From positions 100,979,089 through 101,043,088 of the forward strand of contig OZ024746.1 of assembly GCA_964016885.1 (NCBI GenBank): 64,000 nucleotides of DNA, in the 5' to 3' direction. A program made the position numbers and the translations under genes. The DNA is from Eledone cirrhosa. Taxonomy: Eukaryota; Mollusca; Cephalopoda; Octopoda; Eledonidae. Each line of letters begins with the position of its first letter. Positions within the stretch are counted from its first letter, which is position 1. The notes below the pieces were generated by a model, which made no database searches, was not told where the DNA came from, and saw only the letters and a program-made list of their open reading frames with translations. Positions 25,301 through 38,800 of the stretch are shown here, piece by piece.

Positions 25301-28145
25301 CATCTCTACACCACAACACACCAACCAACTACTCATCACTACACCACAACACACCAACCAACTACTCATCACTACACCACAACACACCAACCAACTACGC
25401 ATCACTACACCACAACACACCTACCAACTACTCATCACTACACCACAACACACCAACCAACTACGCATCACTACACCACAACACACCTACCAACTACTCA
25501 TCACTACACCACAACACACCAACCAACTACTCATCACTACACCACAACACACCAACCAACTACTCATCACTACACCACAACACACCTATCAACTACTCAT
25601 CACTACACCACAACACACCTATCAACTACTCATCACTACACCACAACACACCAACCAACTACTCATCACTACACCACAACACACCAACCAACTACTCATC
25701 ACTACACCACAACACACCTATCAACTACTCATCACTACACCACAACACACCTATCAACTACTCATCACTACACCACAACACACCAACCAACTACTCATCA
25801 CTACACCACAACACACCAACCAACTACTCATCACTACACCACAACACACCAACCAACTACTCATCACTACACCACAACACACCTATCAACTACTCATCAC
25901 TACACCACAACACACCTATCAACTACTCATCACTACACCACAACACACCAACCAACTACTCATCACTACACCACAACACACCTATCAACTACTCATCACT
26001 ACACCACAACACACCTATCAACTACTCATCACTACACCACAACACACCAACCAACTACTCATCACTACACCACAACACACCAACCAACTACTCATCACTA
26101 CACTACAACACACCAACCAACTACTCATCACTACACCACAACACACCAACCAACTACTCATCACTACACCACAACACACCAACCAACTACTCATCACTAC
26201 ACTACAACACACCAACCAACTACTCATCACTACACCACAACACACCAACCAACTACTCATCACTACACCACAACACACCAACCAACTACTCATCACTACA
26301 CCACAACACACCTATCAACTACTCATCACTACACCACAACACACCTATCAACTACTCATCACTACACCACAACACACCAACCAACTACTCATCACTACAC
26401 CACAACACACCTATCAACTACTCATCACTACACCACAACACACCTATCAACTACTCATCACTACACCACAACACACCAACCAACTACTCATCACTACACC
26501 ACAACACACCAACCAACTACTCATCACTACACCACAACACACCAACCAACTACTCATCACTACACCACAACACACCAACCAACTACTCATCACTACACCA
26601 CAACACACCTATCAACTACTCATCACTACACCACAACACACCAACCAACTACTCATCACTACACCACAACACACCTATCAACTACTCATCTCTACACCAC
26701 AACACACCTACCAACTACTCATCACTACACCACAACACACCAACCAACTACTCATCACTACACCACAACACACCAACTACTCATCACTACACTACAACAC
26801 ACCAACCAACTACGCATCACTACACCACAACACACCTATCAACTACTCATCACTACACCACAACACACCAACCAACTACGCATCACTACACCACAACACA
26901 CCAACCAACTACTCATCACTACACCACAACACACCTACCAACTACTCATCACTACACCACAACACACCAACCAACTACTCATCACTACACCACAACACAC
27001 CTATCAACTACTCATCACTACACCACAACACACCTATCAACTACTCATCACTACACCACAACACACCTATCAACTACTCATCACTACACCACAACACACC
27101 TATCAACTACTCATCACTACACCACAACACACCTATCAACTACTCATCACTACACCACAACACACCTATCAACTACTCATCACTACACCACAACACACCT
27201 ATCACCTACTCATCACTACACCACAACACACCTACCCAACTACTCATCACTACACCACAACACACCAACCAACTACTCATCACTACACCACAACACACCA
27301 ACCAACTACTCATCACTACACCACAACACACCTACCAACTACTCATCACTACACCACAACACACCAACCAACTACGCATCACTACACCACAACACACCAA
27401 CCAACTACTCATCACTACACCACAACACACCAACCAACTACTCATCACTACACCACAACACACCAACCAACTACTCATCACTACACCACAACACACCTAT
27501 CAACTACTCATCACTACACCACAACACACCTATCAACTACTCATCACTACACCACAACACACCTATCAACTACTCATCACTACACCACAACACACCTATC
27601 AACTACTCATCTCTACACCACAACACACCAACCAACTACTCATCACTACACCACAACACACCAACCAACTACTCATCACTACACCACAACACACCTATCA
27701 ACTACTCATCTCTACACCACAACACACCAACCAACTACTCATCACTACACCACAACACACCAACCAACTACTCATCACTACACCACAACACACCTACCCA
27801 ACTACTCATCACTACACCACAACACACCTATCAACTACTCATCACTACACCACAACACACCTATCAACTACTCATCACTACACCACAACACACCTATCAA
27901 CTACTCATCTCTACACCACAACACACCAACCAACTACTCATCACTACACCACAACACACCAACCAACTACTCATCACTACACCACAACACACCTATCAAC
28001 TACTCATCACTACACCACAACACACCAACCAACTACTCATCACTACACCACAACACACCAACCAACTACTCATCTCTACACCACAACACACCAACCAACT
28101 ACTCATCACTACACCACAACACACCAACCAACTACTCATCTCTAT
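19330..28145. repeat. 33-bp satellite, 8.8 kb, about 270 copies
   Basis: The unit is CCACAACACACC, then TAYCAACT or AACCAACT, then ACTCATCACTACA. It is 33 bp, with 30-bp copies that lack CCA. Variant positions (TCTCTACA, ACGCATC, CACTACAAC, TACCCAAC) form longer patterns: the marker CACTACAACAC plus ACGCATC recurs at about 24348 and 26788, and TATCACCTACTC at about 24793 and 27203. That implies a 2.4-kb higher-order duplication. The plus strand contains almost no G and no stop codon in any frame, so the open frame of about 3000 codons from 19123 to 28191 is a composition artefact. Confidence 0.97.
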
Positions 28146-28384
28146 AGTTGGTGACCCACACTACCATCCTTCATTTCTATTACATTGGTGACTCCATTCT
28201 AAAAATACATCATAAGGTGATGAAACAACTTAACCATCTACCAAATAAAGTAAACTAAAATATTTACATGGTTTCATGTGAACCTGTACAGTAACATGCC
28301 TCATGACTTCAGAATCGAAACTATTCAACACTGGCTAAACACATTACCCCATCAGCTACCAGACCGTATTAACAGAAATTTCGT
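28146..28384. other. Short unassigned stretch after the satellite
   Basis: Starts GTTGGTGACCCACACTACC, with a second similar ATTGGTGACTCC 37 bp on. Such text follows the 5' LTR in some gypsy-like elements. Beyond that I see no recognisable protein. Confidence 0.3.
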
Positions 28385-29197
28385 CATAGGAAACTCTTGA
28401 ATCTGTAGTGACCTACATTCTGATGGCTCTTGAATACACTGCCAATATTACATGGAAGTGAAACATGGGCACTGCATGCCATGGGCCTACGAGATTGGAA
28501 AGAAATGAAGCCTGCATGCTCCAATGGATATGTAACTGTACTGTGCTTGAACGGTGAAACGTAAATGAATTGAGAGTGAAACTGGACATAAGAGGGATTA
28601 GATGGTGTATGCAGGAGAGAAGATTGCAGTGGTATGGGCATGTGATGTGCATTACGGATGACAGTGTATAAAAAGGGCAGTCGCTGTTGTATGATGCTCC
28701 GAAAGAGGAAGACATGGGATGTAACAATAAAGGCTCACTTGAACCTCTCAAGAGAGATGAGACAAGACCAAGACCTGAGTCGACAACCCAGTTTAGCCCA
28801 CTCCATAAACATGGTTTGTGCTTAGGAAGGGCATTAAGCAGTTGTGAAATCCCAGCCAAAAACACAATCACGCTATGAGCAAGGTCTGATGCAGTTAACT
28901 GGCCAGACCTACCTCATTATGGGTCAACCAAATACAAATCTGCTTATGAGCAGGGTATGGCGTGGCCAACTAGCTAGTTCCCCCATATAATGAGACCACC
29001 CAGTTCCACACTGTAAGTGTAGTTGGTATTAGGAAGGGCATCCAACTGTAAAGAAACTGGCCAAAATACAGTTCCATTTGAGTAAGGTATGGTGCGGCAA
29101 CTGGCTAGACTTGTATCATAATATAGACAAACCGTCTGGCCCATGCAAGCATAAAAAATAAAATAAGATGTTAAATGATGATGATGATGATGATGAC
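28385..29197 (+). mobile_element. RTE LINE C-terminal and 3' fragment
   Basis: Coding remnants include an '[11 protein letters not shown]'-like block at about 28455 and a 'RRLQWYGHVMCI'-like block near 28620-28650, with many breaks. A long 3' UTR contains 'AGGAAGGGCATYMARC' twice (28826, 29031), so part of the UTR is duplicated. It ends in (ATG)n at 29176-29197. Lies just downstream (in gene direction) of the host gene's stop codon. Confidence 0.8.
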
Positions 29198-29771
29198 ATC
29201 GTTCAACTGTAATTTCAATTTTAAAAATGATTTAGAAAATAAAAGTAGGATTGATATTTCATTTTATTTTTAAAAATGTGTTCTGAATATGATAATTTCA
29301 AATGCTACAAACGAAGTTATAAAAATATAAAATTGTCATGAAAATATAAACGAATGAAGATTCTTACATTTTTTTTCTCTTTTAATTGTAATAAGTGTCA
29401 TGTAAATGATGTTTATATGATCAATCCTTTTTCATTTTTTCTCAATTTTTAAAAATATAATATAATATATATATATATATTTATGTATATATATATGATG
29501 TAAGAAATAGATATGTTTTTCATCAGAGACATTTTGGAAAAGTGACTCAAATTATATGATTATGAAAAAAAAGTTGGTTTTACTATTGGAAAACATATTT
29601 ACATTGCTTTTGTGATATATAAAATGAGTTGCCTGTATAAACATTACAGTCAATATAGTTTTTTTTAATATGAAATAAGATTATAGGTAACGTATATACA
29701 TTCCCATTACTAACTAGTATAAAAGTTTAATACATTTCTTTTTCTTCTGTAATTACAAAATTCTTGCCAAC
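29198..29771 (-). other. Likely 3' UTR and downstream flank of the host gene
   Basis: Very AT-rich, no other gene or mobile element recognised. Minus-strand ATTAAA (29726-29731) and AATAAA (29263-29268) are possible poly(A) signals. Confidence 0.4.
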
Positions 29772-29838
29772 TTAAATCTCTGATTCAGAGGATGTATCAA
29801 CTTTTACATCTCTAGAATCATCTGAAGATGTTGGTTGC
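29772..29838 (-). CDS. Host gene exon 6, terminal
   Basis: Acceptor TTAATTTCCAG. The two carried bases plus G give Arg, then [21 protein letters not shown] and TAA at 29774-29772. The acidic, Ser-rich C-terminus holds several casein-kinase-like S/T-x-x-D/E sites. Confidence 0.8.
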
Positions 29839-32800
29839 CTGGAAATTAAAGAACATTTTTTTTTAATTATTTCTCAAAGATTTTTATGCATGCATAATAT
29901 AACAGAACATATGCCTACTATTGGGTAATAAAATTAATTTATCTTTTATTGGTTTCATGCATCAAGTTGTTTTTTGTGAAACAGTCGGTCCACACACAAA
30001 TATATGATGGCTGCTTCTGTTTTTGTTTACCACTGACAAAGCATTCGTCAACCCGAGGTTAGAAGACACTTTCCACACTGAGCTTAAACCCCAAATCACA
30101 TGGCTGTGAAGCAAACTCCTTAACCACACAGCCATGCCTGTTTTAGTTTGAAAATAATTTACATTTTTGTGAGTTTATATCATTTCGTAATGAATTTTTT
30201 TAAAATTGATATAACTAAAAAGTGAAAATCAAACATTATCATCCCACTACCAAAGAAATGAGACATGTGCCACTGAAATAGTAATCCTGGATATTACAAC
30301 ATTTATACAATGTGTCCATGTGTAGTTTTGTTGTATCAATGCTGATTGAGACTTGACAAAACTGCCAAAATTGCTATTTTTTGTCAAACCCCTTGAAGGA
30401 TTTAAATCTCAAAATTATAAAAAGATTAGAAGCATGTATTCTTGTATAAATTAATTAGCCCATCGTGGTGTATCAAGTAATTTTTATAATAAAGTCATTT
30501 TCAGGCAAAACTAAAATATGCTTTGTGCCATACACATATCTACATAGTAGCTCAAACATATTAAGATATCCACATTTGATGCTTTCAATAAAGTCAATGT
30601 ATAAAGCAGTTAAATCTAAAGTTTTGGAAATGTAAACTTGATGAATAATTTACAATTATTAAAAATATATTTTGCGGGCTTGGGTTATGTAATTCTAAAT
30701 TAATGGATGTAAATTACATAAGTAAATTCACTTTGTTAATTTGTTCAAATCCTAAAAAGAAATGTTTACAAACCTAGAACCTTGTTGGGAATGAGGTTGG
30801 TATCCTCGGGGGTCGTAATCAATTCTGTCCTTTCGATGGGGTTCATGTCGCATTGGACCTCCTCTACTTCCTCTAGGTTGATAAAACTGGTCAAATGGTG
30901 GAGCACCTCTAGCCATACCCCTCGGCGCACCTCTAGGCATACCCCTAGGGGCACCTCTAGGCATACCCCTAGGGGCACCTCTAGGCATACCCCTCGGTGC
31001 ACCCCTCGGCATACCTCTAGGCATACCTCTAGGTCCACCTCTAGGCATACCCCTAGGTGGACCTCGAAACCTTTCATCTGGTTGGCTTCCGCCATCTCTG
31101 ATATCTTGACTCCTAGAACTATCACTTTTGTCATCAGTGTCAACATCTTGAATTCTGGGTTGAAAATGTGGATCTCTTCGACCTCGTACGCTTCTGTTCA
31201 CTTGTTTATCAATAGAATCTTGTGAAGAAGCCCGTGACTTTTCAGATTTATAACTGTGTCTGCTCACGTCTCCCATCGACCCAATGCTATGTTTTGTCTA
31301 TATTAAAAGATATAAGTAAACCATATTAAAAAATATATACAACTGCATATTACATGAAACTTTTCTATATCTATGAAATATTTTCTAGAATACATTTGTT
31401 TATAGATTAAATTAACATACTCTTTTACTCTTGCCTGTTCCAGCCATCTGGCTGAGGCCATGCTGGGGCACTGCATAACTTTCTTTTGCATGGATATCAG
31501 AGCAGAAGAAATAGGTTGAATTTTAAAAAGTTAAAATCCTAATTTTTCCAAGACATGATAATTATACAGTTAATTGGATATATAATAATTGTTTCTACCA
31601 TTGGCACAAGGCCAGCAATTACCCAGTAGATTACTGGTACTTTATTTTATCGACCCCGTAAGGCTGAAAGGCAAAGTTAACCTCGGCGGGATTTGAACTC
31701 AGAATGGCAAGGGCCGTAACTCTATGCGTCAAAGCATGGCGTCCGACCCTCTACCGATACTGCCAGTATATATATATATATATAACAACGTCAGGTATAT
31801 ATAACATTGTAAGGTATATATATATATAATAATTGTTTCTACTTTTGGCACAAGGCCAGCAATTACCCAATACATTACTGGTACTTTGCTTACATCCTTA
31901 CGGGGTCGATAAATTAAAGTTGACCTCGGCGGGATTTGAACTCAGACCGTAAAGGGACGTAACTATGCTGGAAAGCATGATGTCCGACTCTCTACCGATA
32001 CTGCCAATCCACCGCAGACATCATCATCATTTTATGTCTGCATTTCCTTGCTTGCAAAGGTGGGATGGGTCATCTTCAGTATAGCATCTCTGCATTCGTC
32101 ACGGTCCTTCGACATCTCCTGTGAGCTTCAGTGATCTGAGCTCAGTTCTCACCACCTCCGCCCATGTTTTTCGTGGTCTTCAATCCACCAGGATTTCTTG
32201 GCACTTCTTCACCCAGTGGTCATCCTCCATGCGCATCACATGGCTATACCAACACAGTCTTCTCTCCCACACACTACAGTTCATCCCTCTTATACACAGT
32301 TTCACTCTCAACTCATCCATGCTTGGTCATTTACACACATTGACATTGCACATCCATCAGAGCATGCTTGCTTTATTTCTCTCCAGCCATCGCATATCCT
32401 CCGCAGTTGCTGCCTATGTCTCACTACCATGCAGCATCACGCATCTCACACAGGCGTCATATAACCGGCCTTTCATTCGTAGGAAGAAACCCTTCGTTGT
32501 CAACAGAGGAAGCAGCTCCTTAAACTTCTTCCATCCTGTCCTTATTCTAGATACTATGGCCTCAGAGCACCCTCCACTCTTGCTAATCTAATCACCTAGG
32601 TATCATAAGCTATCAACCACCTCTATAGATCCTACCTGCATTTGAAAAATGTGTTTATCACTGCCACTTCTACTATCAAATTTCCCTGTACATCTGCTGC
32701 ATATGTAGTTTTCCCTTCCTGTTAGTTTGCCTGCTATTCCACTACACCTCTTGTGTACATTGTATAGAAATTATGCCAACTCCTTTTCTACATATCGAGC

Positions 32801-35800
32801 ATGGCCAGCTCCTCTACTGATTCTGATATAGGTACCAGATCGTCAGCATAGAGAAGCTCCCATGGGCAGCCAGTCTTAAATTCCTCTGGTATGGCTTGGA
32901 GAACTATAATAAATAAGAGTGAGCTGAGGACCGAACCCTGATGAACTCCTACTTGTATCTGGAACTCCTCACTAAACTCCATTTCTACCTTCAATTTACT
33001 GACAGCTCCTCTGTACATAGTTTGCAGTCCTCACAAGCCATTCCTCTACACCTAGTTTCCTTAGGGACCACCAGATAACAGATCAGGGTACCCTATCAAA
33101 GGCCTTCTCTAGGTCAACAAAAGATAAATATAGTGGCTTATTCTTCTCTAAGAACCTCTCTTGTAGTTGTCTCACTAAGAGGGCACCTGTTGTACTTTTC
33201 CCATGCATCTTATCTAATATGACTCTTTCTCTAATTAGTTGGGCTAGCACTCTTTCTGTCACTTTCATAACCTGATCCATCAGTTTAATGCCCCTATAAT
33301 TCTTCTCAAGAGCATCCCCTTTACCTTTGTAGCAATTTTCAAGAATACTGCTGCACCAGTCTTTGGGTATGACTCCGCCATATATGCATGTAACTAGTTT
33401 AGTTCCCACTTTGGTGCCTTCAGAAACTCAGCAACTATCCCCAGCAGCCTTACCACTTTTCATTTCCTTAATCGCTTCTTTGACCCTATAGTCAATCTCA
33501 ATAGCTGCTGGGTCTGTTGGGGGTAGTTTCTCTCCCTCCCATTCGTTCTCAACATTTATCAATCTTTCATAATGACATTTCCAGGCCCTCCTTTTTCTGA
33601 GCATCAGTGACTAAGTACACCAGCATCATTCCAGACACACTTATCTTGATTTACACTGACAAACTGCTTTGCAATGCAGAACACCGCACGTCTCTGATCT
33701 TCTCGTTGCAGAACATTGGCAAACCTCCTACTCTCAGCTTCTCTGTGTGCTAAGTACACCTGACGTCTAGCTTCTCTTTTAGTGGCTGTGTATCAGTCTC
33801 TACTCCCTCCATTTTTCCAATCCTTCCATGCTAGTCTTTTGTCTCTACCATACTGTTCCACCACCAGGTCACTCTCTGTCTAGTCAGAGCTCTGCTCCAG
33901 CCATAAGTTTCTTCAGTAGCCTGCAGTAAGTTGTCACCTAAGAAATTCCAGTTATCATCTATGTCATGATTCTAACTCATCTTCTTTCTCGTCATACACA
34001 TCTTGAAGGGCTTTCCTAAATTTATATTTTAGTGAAAGGTCTTTTAGCTTCCAGACCTTTCTTCTCCACACCTTCCTGTGTGTCTCATTCTGTCTCTTGC
34101 TTACTGAGATGTCACTAACAACTAACCTATGCTGTGGGGTACATTCTTCCCCGGGGTATGCCTTAGTATTTAACACCATATGTCTGTCTCATTGTCTAAC
34201 TAGTAAGAAGTTAATCTGGCTTATGTGCTTGCCTGATTGGTAGGTTATTAGGCAATTGGTAGGCTTCCTGAAGTTAGTGTTGCAAAGGGTTAGTTCACTT
34301 GCATCACAACATTCAAGAAGCCTCACTCCTTCTTCGTTACTTGAGCCATAACCATGACCACCATGTACCCCAGTGTATCCATCCTGGAGCTGTCCAGCAT
34401 GACCATTAAAGTCACCTGCTAGTATGACTAGGTCTCTGTCCTCTGTCACTGTGGTTGTTTCTAGAAGTTGCTCGTAAAAGCAATCCTTCTCTTCTTTACC
34501 TAGGCCTGCCTGGGTAGAGATGATTATCAACAGTCCTACAACTAATCTAATCTTAATTATTCTATTACTTATTCTAACTACCTCTTTTGTAAGGTATAAA
34601 TAATTGTTTCTACCTTTGGCACAAGGCCAGTAAATATACCAGTGTATTACTGGTACTTTATTTTATCGACCCCCATGCTGTAAAGCATGCCGTCCGACCC
34701 TCTACCAATACTGCCAATCCACAATGTAACGTATATATAATAAAATGCCTCTATTGTAAGGTATATATAACAACAATGTAAGGTGTATATAACAAGGTAA
34801 GGTATATATAACAACAAGGTAAGGTATATATAACAACGATGTAAGGTATATATAACAACGATGTAAGGTATATATAACAACAAGGTAAGGTATATATAAC
34901 AACAATGTAAGGTATATATAACAACAATGTAAGGTATATATATAACAACAAGGTAGGGTATATATAACAAGGTAAGGTATATATAACAACAATGTAAGGT
35001 ATATATATAACAAGGTAAGGTATATATAACAACAATGTAAGGTATATATAACAACAAGGTAAGGTATATATATAACAACAAGGTAAGGTATATATAACAA
35101 TGTAAGGTATATATAACAACAATGTAAGGTATATATAACAACAATGTAAGGTATATATATAACAAGGTAAGGTATATATAACAACAAGGTAAGGTATATA
35201 TAACAACAAGGTAAGGTATATATAACAACAATGTAAGGTATATATAACAACAATGTAAGGTATATATAACAAGGTAAGGTATATATAACAAGGTAAGGTA
35301 TATATAACAACAATGTAAGGTATATATAACAACAAGGTAAGGTATATATATAACAATGTAAGGTATATATAACAACAATGTAAGGTATATATATAACAAG
35401 GTAAGGTATATATAACAAGGTAAGGTATATATATAACAAGGTAAGGTATATATATAACAAGGTAAGGTATATATAACAACAAGGTAAGGTATATATAACA
35501 ACAATGTAAGGTATATATAACAACAATGTAAGGTATATATAACAACAATGTAAGGTATATATAACAACAATGTAAGGTATATATAACAACAAGGTAAGGT
35601 ATATATATAACAAGGTAAGGTATATATAACAAGGTAAGGTATATATAACAACAATGTAAGGTATATATAACAACAATGTAAGGTATATATAACAACAAGG
35701 TAAGGTATATATAACAACAATGTAAGGTATATATAACAACAATGTAAGGTATATATATAACAATGTAAGGTATATATAACAACAATGTAAGGTATATATA

Positions 35801-38800
35801 ACAACAAGGTAAGGTATATATATAACAAGGTAAGGTATATATAACAACAAGGTATATATAACAACAAGGTAAGGTATATATAACAACAATGTAAGGTATA
35901 TATAACAAGGTAAGGTATATATAACAACAATGTAAGGTATATATAACAACAAGGTAAGGTATATATAACAACAATGTAAGGTATATATATAACAAGGTAA
36001 GGTATATATAACAACAATGTAAGGTATATATAACAACAATGTAAGGTATATATAACAACAAGGTAAGGTATATATAACAACAATGTAAGGTATATATAAC
36101 AACAATGTAAGGTATATATAACAACAATGTAAGGTATATATAACAACAATGTAAGGTATATATATAACAATGTAAGGTATATATAACAACAATGTAAGGT
36201 ATATATAACAACAAGGTAAGGTATATATATAACAAGGTAAGGTATATATAACAACAAGGTAAGGTATATATAACAACAATGTAAGGTATATATAACAAGG
36301 TAAGGTATATATAACAACAATGTAAGGTATATATAACAACAAGGTAAGGTATATATAACAACAATGTAAGGTATATATATAACAAGGTAAGGTATATATA
36401 ACAACAATGTAAGGTATATATAACAACAATGTAAGGTATATATAACAACAAGGTAAGGTATATATAACAACAATGTAAGGTATATATAACAACAATGTAA
36501 GGTATATATAACAACAAGGTAAGGTATATATAACAATGTAAGGTATATATAACAACAATGTAAGGTATATATAACAAGGTAAGGTATATATAACAACAAT
36601 GTAAGGTATATATAACAACAATGTAAGGTATATATAACAACAATGTAAGGTATATATAACAACAATGTAAGGTATATATAACAAGTTAAGGTATATATAA
36701 CAAGGTAAGCTATATATAACAAGGTAAGGTATATATAACAACAAGGTAAGGTATATATAACAACAATGTAAGGTATATATATAACAAGGTAAGGTATATA
36801 TAACAACAATGTAAGGTATATATAACAACAATGTAAGGTATATATAACAACAAGGTAAGGTATATATAACAACAATGTAAAGTATATATAACAACAAGGT
36901 AAGGTATATATAACAACAATGTATATATAACAACAAGGTAAGGTATATATAACAACAAGGTAAGGTATATATAACAACAAGGTAAGGTATATATAACAAG
37001 GTAAGGTGTATATATAACAACAATGTAAGGTATATATATAACAAGGTAAAGTATATATAACAACAATGTAAGGTTATATATAACAACAAGGTAAGGTATA
37101 TATAACAACAATGTATATATAACAACAAGGTAAGGTATATATATAACAAGGTAAGGTATATATAACAAGGTAAGGTATATATAACAACAAGGTAAGGTAT
37201 ATATAACAACAATGTAAGGTATATATAACAACAAGGTAATGTATATATAACAACAATGTAAGGTATATATAACAAGGTAAGGTATATATAACAAGGTAAG
37301 GTATATATAACAACAATGTAAGGTATATATATAACAAGGTAAGGTATATATAACAACAATGTAAGGTATATATAACAACAAGGTAAGGTATATATAACAA
37401 CAATGTAAGGTATATATAACAACAATGTAAGGTATATATAACAACAATGTAAGGTATATATAACAAGGTAAGGTATATATAACAACAATGTAAGGTATAT
37501 ATAACAACAATGTAAGGTATATATAACAACAAGGTAAGGTATATATAACAACAATGTAAGGTATATATAACAAGGTAAGGTATATATAACAACAATGTAA
37601 GGTATATATAACAACAAGATAAGGTATATATAACAACAATGTAAGGTATATATAACAAGGTAAGGTATATATAACAACAAGGTAAGGTATATATAACAAC
37701 AAGGTAAGGTATATATAACAACAATGTAAGGTATATATAACAACAAGGTAAGGTATATATAACAACAATGTAAGGTATATATAACAAGGTAAGGTATATA
37801 TAACAACAAGGTAAGGTATATAAAACAACAATGTATATATAACAACAAGGTAAGGTATATATAACAACAATGTAAGGTATATATAACAACAATGTATATA
37901 TAACAACAATGTAAGGTATATATAACAACAATGTATATATAACAACAATGTAAGGTATATATAACAACAATGTATATATAACAACAATGTAAGGTATATA
38001 TATAACAACAATGTAAGGTATATATAATAAAATATTAGTTGATGACCAGCATTATTCTACTGAAGAGTTGCTTCTTTACATCTTAATAATACTGATCAAA
38101 ATAATTCAGCAATTATATAGGGCATATATGAAAGCATATGTATAACACACATAACTCTCACTATCGATGTTTATATATGTAGACATATACACACATTGGA
38201 AAGTACAATAACTAGGGTAAGAACGGGATGGAAGAAGTTCAGGGAGCTACTGCCACTGCTAGCTGCAAAAGGCTTTTCCCTCAAAATGAAAGGCAGACTG
38301 TATGATGTGTGTATACGATCAGGAATGTTACATGGTAGGGAGACCTGGGCGCTGAATGTGGAAGACTTGCGTAGATTAGAAAGAAATGAAGCCCGCATGC
38401 TCCGATGGATGTGTAATAGTAATATACGCGAATGACAAAGCATAAATGAATTGAGAGAGAGACTGAGCATAAGAGGAATCAAATGCTGTGTGCAGGAGAG
38501 GAGGTTAAGTTGGTATGGACATGTGATGCGTATGAAGGATGACAGCTGAGCACTAGAAGTCGATGGAAGCCGTGGAGTGGGGAGACCCAAGACGACCTGG
38601 GATGAGGTGATAAAAGCCGACCTTACCCAATTGCACCTCTCAAAAGCGACGACACAGGACCGTGACCTCTGGCGTCATGCAGTAATACAGGAGACCCGAC
38701 TTTCCACGGGTACAAGCTGAAGCATATAGACAATATGCCCCCACCCCTCCCACTGCAAAAGAGCATCCAGCCCACACTGTAAAGTGGTCGTGGAGGTGTC

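Larger units (their letters stand above)
32018..34590 (-). mobile_element. RTE LINE, second subfamily, broken, in intron 3
   Basis: Minus strand in order: endonuclease (34530-33964), linker, reverse transcriptase (33409-32788), C-terminal blocks (32640-32100) and a tail of CATCATCAT at 32020. It shares the 3' end text with the 12-kb fragment. The 5' edge touches TTGTAAGGTATA, a unit of the neighbouring satellite. Multiple frameshifts and stops. Same strand as the host gene. Confidence 0.9.

Noticed and set aside
19123..28191. Open frame of about 3022 codons (THHYTTTHL, QLLITTPQH and NYSSLHHNTP repeats)
   Set aside because: It is the 33-bp satellite read through. The plus strand lacks G and therefore stop codons in all frames; frame changes occur at single-base indels without ending the frame. 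No start context or splice site; the first codons come from a SINE.
31303..31491. 62-codon minus-strand frame starting [13 protein letters not shown] as a separate small gene
   Set aside because: Only the [14 protein letters not shown] part is flanked by splice sites and fits the host gene phase; the rest of the frame is intron read-through.
34647..38011. Overlapping minus-strand frames of 300-1048 codons ([14 protein letters not shown] type), hydrophobic like membrane proteins
   Set aside because: All three frames are open because the repeat TTATATATACCTTACATTGT has no stop codon on this strand. It is satellite inside an intron.
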